This document shows positions 12,301-23,321 of a stretch of 64,000 bases of DNA, in pieces. Made by a program: the position numbers and the translations under genes. A model generated the notes under the pieces. It searched no databases. It had not been told where the DNA came from and saw only the letters and a list, made by a program, of their open reading frames with translations. Source of the DNA: Glandiceps talaboti (lineage: Eukaryota > Hemichordata > Enteropneusta > Spengelidae); NCBI RefSeq assembly GCF_964340395.1, contig NC_135562.1, forward strand, positions 3,427,634-3,491,633. Direction: 5' to 3'. Positions within the stretch are counted from its first letter, which is position 1. Each line of letters begins with the position of its first letter.

Positions 12301-12743
12301 AATCATACAGCCGATTATTGCAGTTTGTTACACTGTATAGTCATGTATGTGCGTGACAAATTGTGTTGTTTTCTTACAAGTCAGCTACTAAACCTGTGTT
12401 AGTATCAATCATAGTGAAATCTACCAGAATCTACATCTACACCCAAAGATTACAACTGTGATGTGCGACATACACAACGATACAGAAATAGAGAACTTAC
12501 TTTAATAAAAACATGATAGCGGAACTAGGTAAAAAGTACAATAACAACGATACGTCATAGAATGACAACTAATGCATACAAGAGGGCGCTGTCCATTGAG
12601 AGTATAGAGTTAACATGGTATTAGGACGGATACTGTTACTGTTACTGATACTGTTAGTATATTGTCCGCTATATATTGTATAGTTTCAGTTTAACTGTCA
12701 CGTGGTGTGCTCTGAAAGTAACATAAATGTATAATTTTGACAA
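9361..12743. other. 3' region of the 3-O-sulfotransferase and intergenic DNA; no gene seen
   Basis: The first part is probably the 3' UTR. A pair of AATAAA signals at about 11139 and 11160 are candidate polyadenylation sites, but the true end is unknown. Small ATC and ACGT simple repeats lie at about 9585-9605 and 9635-9730. No protein-like open frame is present on either strand. Confidence 0.55.
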
Positions 12744-13771
12744 TTATTGAACTTCTACTAAATACAGGGTTCTTCCTATCATGACATACTGATTATTATT
12801 GTGCTTAAAAGCAATACAATCCTTGTCGTAAGTATTTATTGTACCCTTGAAACGTGTAATGCTCTGTTGTTCAACAAAATACATACCAATAGATCGATAT
12901 ACAACAGCACCAGAATTACCATCATGAACAAAAACTATGTAAGATGTGTCCTGGACTGCGAATGTACACACACACGATGCTGAATAATTCGATTTTATCT
13001 TTTGATGTAGTTCAAACATGGTATTTTCACTATTCCATATGTAAATCCGGGTTTCATAGTCACAGTCACGTGATACCATACTATGTTCGCAATTCTTCTC
13101 GAAAAAAAAATGATCACCATGGTGGACAAATAATGTGCCGTGTGCAACGTTTCCCATATCCATTGCAGAGAGTGTTTGCCAATGTTCAAATTCAGACATA
13201 GTAGAATTGAGGTGTAAAACATCAGAACTCTCAAAATGTGTAGTATACATATAGAGTTCTCCATCTAAGAACAGAAATGCCGGATTCGATGTGCCGAAGC
13301 CGCGTAACTTCTGAAAATGAATGAATTTCCGACCATTCCACTTATACAAGTCAATGTACTTATCACCGAATGGGAAATTTGTAATACAAAGTAATGCTCC
13401 AATTCTTGAATAATGAGTATTAATAAATGATAAATATATAGCAAAATATAAAGTATCCTCACCTATGACTTGGTAACGTTTGAATTTTGATGGAGTCCAC
13501 TCATATATCACTACAGTATATAGGTACTCACTCACTGCTATAAAATGATGGCCGTCAAGTTCGAAGTATTTAATACCTCCAAAGCCTGATTCTGATATTA
13601 AACGGTGGCGTACCATTTCATCTAGTCGTCCTTCATCTGACAGTTTATATATGGACAAGTGATATACTGTCTTCACAACTACATATGTATTGGTGCCGTC
13701 TGTAGTAAAATGATCGATGTCTGATATATCAAGTGAAGAAATTGTTTCTTTTTTTTGGAAAATTACAGTCC
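12744..13771 (-). CDS. Gene A exon 4: EAR/EPTP-repeat propeller domain (terminal coding exon)
   Basis: A 1028-bp exon entered through the acceptor TTTATTACAG (intron side 13772-13781) in phase 1, the phase left by exons 1-3, and ending at a stop at 12744. It encodes 341 residues containing about seven degenerate repeats of some 40-50 residues with the EAR (EPTP) pattern: F-x-h-x-G-x-x-h-h-h, then h-Y-x-W, then F-x-x-x-Q-x-h. Clear units include YFELDGHHFIAVSEY...IYEWTPSKFKRYQVI and DLYKWNGRKFIHFQKL. EAR repeats form a seven-bladed beta-propeller in LGI, TSPEAR and VLGR1 proteins and mediate extracellular protein binding; seven units fit one complete propeller. The ligand is unknown. The exon frame has no breaks. 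Confidence 0.85.
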
Positions 13772-14311
13772 CTGTAATAAAAACAAGTCTCCGATTATGA
13801 TATATTCCAATGAAGTTGATAACGTACGTAGAGAACGTAGATACCGTGGCAGAGTTGTGTTCATTTTTTTTATAAAACGCTTTCCCACTCTGTGCTCAAG
13901 GCGCTTTACAAGTTTTACCCCTGGCATGATTCTATATAGCGGCATGACAACCTTCACTTACTCAACTCCATGTGAGTATACAAGCCAATGCACTCTTAAT
14001 AAGCGCATGGGATTCAATCATTTACATTACAACATGTATCCTACTGAGGCACAATTTTGGTTCAAATCTTGCCCAATGATTTTAGCCATTCAGAACTTGA
14101 ACAATCGACAGTGAATGCCTCAAACCTGCAATCTGCAGATTCCAAGTTGACCACTAAAACCAGTCAACCATCGATATCATCCATGACTTCACGTTCAGAA
14201 TCACAAGCAAAAGGGACGAGTTACAAATTTTAAACACCCGTCCGTCCGTCTGCCCGTCGATTTGCCCGTCGAAATATCAATCCCTCCCCTCCCCCAATCA
14301 AACTAATACCC
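13772..14311. other. Gene A intron 3, part adjacent to the EAR exon
   Basis: This is intronic by the gene model. A short poly-pyrimidine stretch (TTTC repeats) lies just to the right, inside the neighbouring MITE-like element. No coding sequence is seen. Confidence 0.6.
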
Positions 14312-14314
14312 TTA

Positions 14315-15049
14315 GAGCCTTCAGTAATTACAAGGTGGGAGGGTCCCCCGATTTCATCGTGTTAAAAAGTTGCCCTCCTTCAACTTTCTTTCTTTCTTTC
14401 TTTAAAACATGACCCTCCCCCTGTTCAAGTATGTCAACATGCGGGTTAAAATGACGTCAGGAATGTAAAAGGAGGTAAGAATTTAATCTCACTGTTGCCA
14501 CCAATGTTGACAATTTTAAAGGCATTGGTTATTTACCACTACTACCGTCATGTGGATGTATGTGAAGGCGCTGCATTAATAAATACCTGTGACTGTGTTT
14601 GGATCTCATTGACTGAGCTGACGGCCACAACTCCCAATGATTAGATTAGCACACTCCAGACTTTGCTGGGACCGAGGTCATGATCATCCTCAGTATGTTT
14701 TACCCAACTGTTCCCGTTTTACACATGTGAGGCCCACTTATCTCCCCCCGCCACAACTGACAATTAATTCATTACATGGCTGTCAGCAGCATTTTCATTG
14801 ATATAGGCTGATATCATGATATCTAACTCTAAAACTAATCCTAACCCTAACCCTGAACAAATGGCAGCAATGGGATTTGGACAGTGGCGACGACAATGGG
14901 ATGACAAAATAATGCAATGTTAGGCAATACATGGAGTCCAAGTAAAAGGTGACTCTCTCCCAACCCCATTTTCTAAAAAAAAATGGCCCTCCCCGAGAGC
15001 CGATTTGTAAAACGTGACCCCCTCCCCCATGTAAACACTGAAGGCTCCC
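14315..15049. mobile_element. Non-autonomous element related to the 4448-6053 transposon
   Basis: The left end reads GAGCCTTCAGTAATTACAAG; the reverse complement of the right end reads GGGAGCCTTCAGTGTTTACA. Both run into GGGAGGG-type tracts. Subterminal units TGTAAAACGTGACCCCCTCC resemble those of the larger transposon. Flanks are TTA (14312-14314) and TAA (15050-15052). About 735 bp with no ORF, and a short telomere-like TAACCC run near 14840. It sits inside intron 3 of gene A. Confidence 0.65.
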
Positions 15050-15486
15050 TAAGTCGTGTCAATGCCAGTAGCTAAATCAATGTAAAGCCCCTGGTCAGGC
15101 TACTTCTCTACCTCATAAACTCTAAGTCCAAGCAGACTGAGCACAAATTAATTCAAAATAGTAGCTAATGAAGTCTTTTAATCCAATAAGTAAGAAATGT
15201 GCCTTTTGATTTTCAAAACTATATATACTAATGAACCGGTAAACATTATGATAAATAGATTTAAAATTTCAACAAACTTTAACAATTTACTTGAAACCGA
15301 AAATCTGTATTTAAAACAATTGACCTTTAAAGGTAAAACAAAAACACATTCAGCATAACCCCCAGAATGATCTAATAAATGAAGTGTAATTACTCTCCCC
15401 CGGACACTATACTCTCCCCCGGAAGTGGATATTGTATACTATGTATTGTATAAATGAAAGAAAGCAGTATGACGTATAAAGGGGTT

Positions 15487-15890
15487 GACTTTATCTGTTA
15501 TCTACAAATATAAAACCACCCCAACCCCAAGAATTATTTCTGGTCAGCGCGCGTCATCTGTTATCTACAAATATAAAACCACCCCAACCCCAAGAATTAT
15601 TTCTGGTCAGTGCACGTTATCTGTTATCTACAAATATAAAACCATCCCAACCCCAAGAATTATTTCTGGTCAGCGCGCGTCATCTGTTATCTACAAATAT
15701 AAGGCCCCCACCCCAAAGAATTATTTCTGGTCAACGCGCATTATCTGTTATCTACAAATATAAGGCCGCCACCCCTCCCCACCCCCAAAAAATTGTTTCT
15801 GGTCAGCGCGCGTTATCTGTTAAGTTATCTACAAATATAAGTCGCCCCCCCCCCTCCAAGAATTGTTACTGGTCAGCGCGCGTATAATCC
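15487..15890. repeat. 63-bp minisatellite with GCGCGCG boxes, about 6.5 copies
   Basis: Units begin ATCTGTTATCTACAAATATA at 15493, 15556, 15619, 15682, 15743 and 15815, and end TTTCTGGTCAGCGCGCGT. The first four are spaced exactly 63 bp. Open frames through the array are artefacts. A partial inverted unit lies at about 16076-16096. Confidence 0.93.
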
Positions 15891-16200
15891 TCCCGTCGGT
15901 CTTTTATTCCGTGTTTGTCCAGCCCATGTAGTCTGCAGATTCGGGGGAGAAACGCAAAAACAAAAAAGTACTCAATAAAAAGAACAGTAAATGTCATAAA
16001 TAGTAGACTGAGTGCCAGGTCTGTTGAGAATAATAAATAAAATCGCGTCGTCGCACCACTTTAGACAATTTGTCCTGACCAGAAACAATTCTGGGTTGTT
16101 GTTTTTTGGCCTAACAGGTTTTGCATGTTCAAACTAGCAGAATTTTCATTATTGAAATTCAGACTGTACCATAATATGATATCAAATAATTAGAATTTAC

Positions 16201-16410
16201 CATGACTGCATTGATGAAGTTGTTCCTTAAGTTCCTGGTGTGTACTTTTCAGCTCTTCATATTCGGCGATGCACATCTCCTTGGCATTTTGAAGAATCTC
16301 CACTTGACTGACTTTCTGTGACAACTGAGTTTGAAGACGGCGTCTTTTTCTCCGTTCAGTCATGGTACGACCATGCTCTTCCATCAATAATCCTTGTGTT
16401 TTGTTGGCCT
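16201..16410 (-). CDS. Gene A exon 3: coiled-coil exon, tandem duplicate of exon 2
   Basis: A 210-bp (70-codon) exon with an acceptor ending CTTTACAG and a donor CATG|GTAAATTC, phase 1 on both sides, so it can be included or skipped without shifting frame. It encodes a highly charged heptad-like helix (KTQGLLMEEHGRTMTERRKR..., AEYEELKSTHQELKEQL). It is about 90% identical to exon 2 at 18200-18409, and the intron flanks are duplicated too. Codons and splice sites are intact, which argues that both copies are used, together or as alternatives. Confidence 0.75.
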
Positions 16411-16599
16411 CTGTAAAGTTATATAAGAAATGTTGTACTATAAATGCGAATTCAGAATCTGAAGCCATAAATGAGGGTTGCAAATGACATCTGCGCCACA
16501 TACCCACTTGCTCTAAAGCACTAAAAAAAATACCGCCAATGGCGTTGTAGCACAACTGTAGTTTTTAAAAATGTTTATCCATATGCTAGTCTATGCTAA

Positions 16600-17850
16600 C
16601 AATAGGTGTTTATTTGCTGAATAACTATCCAGTCGCCTATCCAACCATGTTGCTATCTTTACGATAAATGCTATCATTTGGCTGTTGCTATGGGCGTGGT
16701 CATGTTGTTAGATATATTTGCATACATTTGTGTATGTTTTTGTTCACTTGTGTATGAATTCCTGATATTGTCTTTGCAATATACGTGATCATTTGGCTGT
16801 TGCTATGGGCGTGGTCTTGTTGCTAGGAAAATTTACATACATTTTTTGAATGTTTATTCAATTGTCTATTAAACCCTGTTGTTATCTTTGTGAAATACAC
16901 CACCGTTTGGCTGTTGCTATGGGCGTGGTCATGGTTACTAGGGTATTTGCATACATTTTTTGAATGTTTATTCATCTGTCTTTCTATTCCTGTTGTTATC
17001 TTTGCAATATACGTGATTATTTGGCTGTTGTTATGGGCGTGGTCTTGTTGCTATGCAAATTTACATACATTTTTTGGATGTTTATTCAATTATCTATTAA
17101 ACCCTGTTTTTATCTTTGTGAAATACACCACCGTTTGGCTGTTGCTATGGGCGTGGTCATGGTTGCTAGGGTATTTGCATACATTTTTTGAATGTTTACT
17201 CACTTGCTTACCAGATGATGTTGTTATTTGACCAAAACATACTGCCATTTGGTTGTTGCTAAAGGGCGTGGTCATGGTCGCTAGGGCCAATTTTGTCAAA
17301 ATGTTTTTAAGAAAATCTGCAGAATAACAGTTTCAGAAACATCTCGCCAAGTTTCAGACTAACTGACCAAGTACTTTTTGAGATATAAGTTTTTGACCAA
17401 AAATGAACATTTTTACACCTAATTTGCATATCACTCATGGAATCGTGGTATGCTTAATATTTCTTCGTCCATACATCCCTAGATACATTCCCATTAAATT
17501 TCAGCCCAATCTGCTCAGTAGTTTTAGAATTATAGATTTTTAACCAAAAAGACACATTTTTAGCCATAATTTGCATATCACTGATGGAATCATCCCGTCA
17601 TGAACAAATCTTACTTTACACCCCCTTAAGAATGTTCCCACCAAATTTCGCACCAATCTGCCCAGTAGTTACTGAGTTTAAGTTTTTTGACCAAAAATCA
17701 CATTTTTTGACCCAAATCACACACCTGTGATGCGATCATTTTGATTTGAACAATTTCCCAACTAGACACCCAAAGTAATGGACCCACCAAATATCGTGGC
17801 AATCGGTTCAGCGGTTTTTGACTTTAAGTTGTTTACACACACACACACAT

Positions 17851-17919
<69 letters not shown>

Positions 17920-17972
17920 GACAGACGCCGGGCGATCCCTATAGCACTACTGAACAAGTTCAGTTGTGCTAA
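16600..17972 (+). mobile_element. Non-autonomous Helitron-like element (pearl/HINE type)
   Basis: Structure from left to right: six 114-bp repeats (16640-17290), several units of about 150 bp around the phrase CCAATCTGCCCAGTAGTT, a (CA)n microsatellite (17838-17914), a GACAGACAGAC linker, and a 3' end consisting of the hairpin ACTGAAC-AA-GTTCAGT followed 4 bp later by CTAA at 17969-17972. A 3' CTRR with a nearby hairpin and a following T is the Helitron signature. The paralogous intron copy shows the empty site A|T at 15975/15976. The 5' end is not resolved; 16600 is approximate. No Rep/helicase is encoded. Confidence 0.75.
16640..17290. repeat. 114-bp tandem repeat, six units, with a 228-bp dimer pattern
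   Basis: The phrase TTTGGCTGTTGCTATGGGCG or a close variant recurs with unit starts at 16676, 16791, 16905, 17019, 17133 and 17247. Units 2 and 4 share one variant and units 3 and 5 another, giving a higher-order dimer. It forms the left part of the Helitron-like element. Confidence 0.9.
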
Positions 17973-18199
17973 TAAAAAGAACAGTGACTGCCATATATAG
18001 TAGATTGGGTGACAGGTTTGTTGAGAATGAAATAATGAAAACAAATTCGCGTCGTACCACTTTAGACAAACTGTCCTGTCCAGACACAATTTTTTGGCCT
18101 AACAGTACTAGTGTTTCTATGTTCTTTCCTATTCGTAGAATTGACATTATATTTAATTCAGGCTGTACCATAATATGATATCAAATAACTAGAATTTAC

Positions 18200-18409
18200 C
18201 ATGAATGTATTGATGAAGTTGTTCCTTTAGTTCCTGATGTGTACTGTTCAGTTCTTCATATTCGGCGAAGCACATCTCCCTGGTATTTTGAAGAATCTCC
18301 ACTTGACTGACTTTCTGTGATAATTGAGTTTGAAGACGGAGGCTTTTTCTTCTTTCAGTCATGGTACGACCATGCTCTTCCATCAATAAGCCTTGTGTTT
18401 TGTTGGCCT
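18200..18409 (-). CDS. Gene A exon 2: coiled-coil exon
   Basis: A 210-bp exon, phase 1 at both borders, with acceptor CTTTACAG and donor CATG|GTAAATTC. The encoded 70 residues (NKTQGLLMEEHGRTMTERRK to KEQLHQYIHG) are charged and alpha-helical in character and continue the coiled coil begun at the end of exon 1. They align with exon 2 of gene B (RCFAEVKELNNTCQDLK against MCFAEYEELNSTHQELK), so this exon predates the split of the two genes. Coiled coils next to a propeller suggest an oligomeric secreted protein; that is inference. Confidence 0.8.
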
Positions 18410-18595
18410 CTGTAAAGTCGTAAATAAAGAAATCATGTACTATAAAGGCGAATTCAGAATCTGAAACCATAATTGAGTGTGATTTACAAACACCATGCGA
18501 ATTTCAGGGATGAGAACTATAATCTGAATGCCTAGCTTACAATTTAATCGAACAAAGGGGTTCAAGGCAATGTCATTCATTTTAATGCAAATGTT

Positions 18596-18596
<1 letters not shown>

Positions 18597-18672
<76 letters not shown>
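18597..18672. repeat. (TA)n microsatellite in gene A intron 1
   Basis: An uninterrupted alternating TA run between exon 1 and exon 2 of gene A. Confidence 0.97.
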
Positions 18673-18674
<2 letters not shown>

Positions 18675-18702
18675 CAAATATTCATGCTAGCAAAGGTCTT
18701 AC

Positions 18703-19270
18703 CAGATGTGAAATTCCGAATCCGTTCATGACATTCTTGTAATTCCATCGTATGTTGTATATTACTGACATGTTTCTGTGTTTCTAACTCATCAATACGT
18801 GACAGTTGTTGTAGTAAGGACTTCTTTAAACCTTCGTTCTCTGCTTTAAATCTTTGCATAGATGCGAAAAGTTGACTAGCAGCTCTTCCGAAGCAAAGAT
18901 CAATGACAGCCATGCAAGGTTCAATACACTCTGAATCATAGGTTTTCGGTAAAGCAAACACATTGGTACACTGTTTTTCACCTTCTAATATGGCAACATT
19001 GTCGTTAATCCTTCCATATTCCTTATCCTGAGACACTATTTCGACCAGTAAGTTAGAGTTAGTTTCATTATAGTCTGCACACACCGCATTAATGGAAGCA
19101 CATAGTTCAATACACTGTCCACGCCTTGGCAATACTATCGTATAGATGCAATGGCTTCCTGCTTGATTCACAGTAAACTGAGATGCTGTTACATACGGAC
19201 TGATACACCATTGGGACAGAATAATGCAGACAATTAAATGCAAAACAATGTATTTCATGCTAACAGCCAT
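18703..19270 (-). CDS. Gene A exon 1: signal peptide, duplicated Cys motif, coiled coil (secreted EAR-repeat protein)
   Basis: First coding exon of gene A; with exons 2-4 it predicts a secreted protein of about 671 residues. Start ATG 19270 was chosen because it matches the gene B start (MAVSMK against MTSISMK) and gives a signal peptide of about 30 residues ending near VTAS. Cysteines at 41, 53, 57, 64 and 101, 115, 119, 126 form two copies of C-x(11-13)-C-x3-C-x6-C. From about residue 135 a charged helix (LKKSLLQQLSRIDELETQKH) begins the coiled coil. Sequons lie at Asn68 and Asn186. The exon ends in phase 1 at TCTG|GTAAGACC. I do not recognise the N-terminal module. The whole resembles TSPEAR/LGI-type secreted proteins only in its C-terminal propeller. 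Confidence 0.8.
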
Positions 19271-19404
19271 GGATGTCCCTGGTCCGATTAAAGATGGCGA
19301 GATGCTACTACTGAAGCCTATCATGTGCATTCTCATCACATATATCCAAAACGGTCGTACGTTGGTTGTCTACGTTGGTTGTCAATGTGGTTGTCTACTT
19401 ATTA

Positions 19405-19495
19405 AGTGAATCTGTGCCTTGGTGTGTTATGTGAATAACAACTATATCGGGTTACGTTCGATAACATTTACCCTTTTACCCCATGCAAGCTTTTT
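19405..19495 (-). promoter_or_regulatory. Conserved upstream block of gene A
   Basis: Read on the minus strand, AAGCTTGCATGGGG (19480s) and ACACCAAGGCACAG (19425-19412) recur in the same order upstream of gene B (AAGCTTGCCATGGG at about 23322-23335 and ACACCAAGGCACAG at 23395-23408). Shared sequence 100-200 bp before the ATG suggests a common ancestral promoter or leader. Confidence 0.5.
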
Positions 19496-19566
19496 GTACG
19501 TGAAGGAATTATTGTCAACTTACAATATGACATAATACCCTTACAATCTATGATATTTAGTATTCG

Positions 19567-19672
19567 ACGAAACGAAACAAAACGATCGAAACGAAACGAA
19601 ATGAAACGAAACGATCGAAACGAAACGAAATGGAACCAAACCAAACCAAATCAAATCAAATCAAACGAAAAA
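19567..19672. repeat. AAACG-type simple repeat
   Basis: A degenerate pentanucleotide array (CGAAACGAAA, CCAAACCAAA, TCAAATCAAA) in the gap between genes A and B. Confidence 0.9.
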
Positions 19673-20436
19673 AGGCAACCGTGCACGTATGAAAAAATGT
19701 AGGGCATATAAAGTACCTACTATGTTTTCAATTCTCTTTCCTAAGTTTTGTCTTTGTTATAAATTTGTGATTATCTAAGTCATTTTTTTGAGTCCTCTAA
19801 CACTCACATGGTGTACCATATTGGAAAGAACTTTAATAGACCCCATGTTAATACTTAAGGTTGGAATTGAAAACACAACATGGAAAGGTTTGGGCTGAGT
19901 TCTAGATTCCTAAAACAATTCAGGTAGTATAGCAGTACCCAGAAAATGGTAATAACTTCGTTAGTTTGGGTGTTTTAGCTCATATTTTGAGAGCAGATCT
20001 GTAATATTTCGGACGCCTATAAATTATTAACGGGTTTCTCTTTAAAAAGTACAATTTGTTCCAATTGTGGCCAAATATCCGTTTACTGTGGACTCCCATG
20101 TCAGTTGCTATGTTGATGATAACCTTTGACCCAAATTACTAAATGTAAATTATAAAGGACGGTAATATACCCCAAAATACAATACAGTGTTCCGATAAGT
20201 ACTCTAAAAATTTAAGATATATACCCAGTTTTAACTCTTGGCAGAAAGTAATATTTTGTTACAAATAGGATATGCTGCCATTACATGACCTTATCAAGTG
20301 TGCTTTTGTTGTGATTTTAGGTGATTCTTTTTTGATAACAGTCTATAATGGTTATATAGGTTCCAGAGAACTTTTAAATGAAAAATGGCAGGTTTATAGA
20401 CAATATGATGTTAATAGAAAAATCAGTGTCAAAGGT

Positions 20437-20490
<54 letters not shown>

Positions 20491-21056
20491 ATATAAGACA
20501 GATTTTACTCAAACTTAATACCAAATTCCACAGAGGGGTACACAATAAGTCTGGTTTGTAGTTTATTGCAAAGGGGCAAAGATGTTACAATCCGGAGCAG
20601 GTGTATCGAACGTCTTCATTTTACAAGGGTGAAGAGTCGACTGTCTACATTTACTGTCTAAGTGTTCTCTACTAAACGGTTCTATATAATAAAAGAGATA
20701 CATTCCAAGATAATTGTTTATTTTAGTGCAAAGTCTCTATTGTTATCTATTGTCTCTTACAAAGCTGATGACAATTTACATACATTGTAATTATCCCAAA
20801 CGTGATGTTTCTGTTAATCATTTTTAATTCGGTTCCTGAGCACAAAGTTTAATAAAACTTATGATTTGAGTTTACCACGAATAAATAATACACTTAAAGA
20901 TTGTAATATATTAATAGGGAGAGATATTTAGGATACAATCTATGATGTTATCTAAATTGAGTAAAGAATTTTGGCAACATCATAATATCCTATCTGAAAT
21001 TGTGTTGAGCCACAGATATACTATATCTGTTATTGTTTACATTGTTAGACCATGAA
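19673..21056. other. Intergenic, no gene seen; (GT)n at 20439-20488
   Basis: A (GT)n microsatellite at about 20439-20488 is the only structure I can name. There is no protein-like frame on either strand. Confidence 0.6.
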
Positions 21057-21297
21057 TTGACAACTATAAATATTGGACGTCTACTATAAACAGGGTTTTT
21101 CCAATCATGACATACTGATTATCAACGTGCTTAAAAGCAATACAATCCTTGTCGTAAGTAATTCTTTTATTGTTGAAACACATTATGCTCTGCTGTTCAA
21201 CAAAGTACATACCGATAGATCAATCTACAACAGCACCAGAATTACCACCATGAACAAGAACTATGTAAGATATGTTCCGGACTGCGAATGTATACGC
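21057..21297 (-). pseudogene. Orphan 3' fragment of an EAR-repeat exon
   Basis: This stretch aligns with the last 230 bp of gene A exon 4 (about 12730-12970), including the closing repeats and the sequence just past the stop. The frame carries a TGA where gene A has CGA (Arg), plus indels around the TITRFKG-equivalent region, and homology stops abruptly at about 21297. It is therefore the dead remnant of a third EAR gene on the minus strand, whose 5' part is gone. Confidence 0.85.
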
Positions 21298-23319
21298 ACC
21301 CCACGGTGTATATGACTCTATACACACATGCCTCGGACATTGGCTATTGTTGTGTACAATTATCTTTTCAACCAACTTTTCATCTTACTGTTAATCTAGT
21401 TAGGTTTTCTAGTATGATACACCTATGCATTTTGTCAGAGCAATACACCACAGCAGTCACGTGATTCGTTTATACCAGTTATTAACTACAAGAAGTTGAG
21501 TTAAAAGTTCTGAAAAATTTAATAGCCAAGATTAAAAATTTGTAACAGAGTTATAGGTTGGGTTGTCTATGAGTCAATGTTCCTCAAAGTGAGAGTTTGG
21601 GTTGTCTATGAGTAACATATTCCTCATAGTGGGAATTTGGGCAGCTTGTTGTTTAACGATTTGTGAACGATACTTAATTTCATTAAATCAGTTACCCATT
21701 GTGGCCACTCATTTGATATGTGTGTGTGTGTGTGTGTGTGTGTGTCTCTCTCTCTCTCTCTCTCTTGTTGTTAGTACATGTATGTAGTTACTCATTAATG
21801 TAGTTACTAATTTATTGTAAAGAATGTTAGTGTACTTTAGTGTGCAGAGCCCTCAACGTCGATCACAGTTCCCTGCTTATGTGCAATATAGTTTCTCTCT
21901 CTTTGAACAGTCACATGAAGAGTGTTTCAAAACCCTCCCATCCAACCCTATTGTTATGTTAAACCTTCATATCTTGTCATCACATTACCTCATTTCAGTG
22001 TATTGTATGATGATTCACTCTGTTCACTTACAGCTTTTAGTTTAGATATGTGATACTAAGGCCTAAAAAAATCAATTGTTTGGTTCCGGTTACTCGACCC
22101 CCACCTAGCTTTTCACTGCCGACCCTAAACTTTTTTTTACGTATTCGGAAAAAAATAAAATCGCAAAAATTGTGAAGCCTAACTAGAAATAGTGAAATTG
22201 CGTAAAATGATATTAAGACAAAATAAAACTAGTACTGTTCTTCCAAATTTAATCTGTAAAGGTTGTACATCTGATAGGAAGACATAAACAACACAGAGAC
22301 CATTTTGGAAACAATGGAAAACCTGAACTACACACTCACACAGAAAAACAATAAAATAAAATAAAAAGAATCTACCTCCCCCACCTATTCTAAAATAGAG
22401 CAAAATCGGAACCACACAATGTTTTTTATTAGTCCTTATTAAAACCACTTGCCCATTGCATTGTGCCCACTCATTTGGTGTGTTTATCTCACTGTATGTT
22501 GTTAATGTTGTTACTCACTAGGTCGTGTTGGTTATTAACCTTCACAGTAATGGCCAAATGGTGGCCAAAGTGTATTGTAAAATTGTGCCCACTAACTTTG
22601 GAAGCCTTAATATTAGACACCTCATTTGAGTGTCTACACCCATGTTAGCCATGAAGAGCTTTCTTAACCTTCGACCTTGATCTGCATGTCCAGGGCAAAA
22701 TAGCCCAAACTATCCAAAGTGTATAAGTGCACCTGACATAAGGTGGTCAATCTCAACCAAACCTAGAACAGCTGTCCAGACACCATATAGACTATTATGC
22801 ACATCACTTTGATTCTCAACCTTTGCAAAAATGGCAGAACAGTCATATCATACAAAATTATGTTTTACCAGCAACTCTGGAATCTTAATAATTCGAGACA
22901 TCATCTGAGTGTCTATATCCACATTTTCCATGGTGGGCTTTCTAATGAGACCCTGACCTTGAACATAGATTGAACATGCATGGACCAGCTTCAAAAAATC
23001 TGCCACAACTGCGGGCCCTCCTAAAGTCGGGCTTTCCGTTATACAACCTCGGTTTCTGATTAAAATCCGATGTAGATGTCGGCTAATCGTTCATTGCTAT
23101 TTTACCTTCGCTATTGTGCCTGAATTGACCTTCTTGGTACATGTGTACATTTTTTAGCCTGATCGCCTCCTCGAGGCAAGACCCATATCCGGGCTGTAAA
23201 GATTAGTAGTTTGACAGATGGACATGGGATATCCCAGGACGTAGCCTAATAGCATGCAGTCACACTATCTAAATTATATAGTCCTTTCACGTCACTGTAT
23301 TGAACATTCGTAACCGAAC
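21298..23319. other. Intergenic DNA between the EAR fragment and gene B; dispersed repeats, no gene
   Basis: Contents: a (GT)n-(CT)n microsatellite at 21719-21764; a short dispersed repeat at 22080-22135 (GGTTCCGGTTACTCGACCC, CTGCCGACCCTAAAC), of which an inverted copy lies at 60895-60940; and two related blocks about 285 bp apart (about 22580-22700 and 22865-22985) that both contain CTTAATA, GAGTGTCTA and CCTTGA. None is coding. Confidence 0.6.
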
Positions 23320-23321
23320 AA

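Noticed and set aside
14836-14860. Telomere-like TAACCC repeat
   Set aside because: Only about two exact copies inside a transposon-like element; too short for an interstitial telomere.
15485-15763. 92-codon frame with four perfect peptide repeats
   Set aside because: Frame through the 63-bp minisatellite, kept open only because 63 is a multiple of three.
16890-17231. 113-codon frame with repeated VWLLLWAWSW text, membrane-protein-like
   Set aside because: It is three units of the 114-bp tandem repeat in one frame; the same units are shifted or stopped elsewhere in the array.
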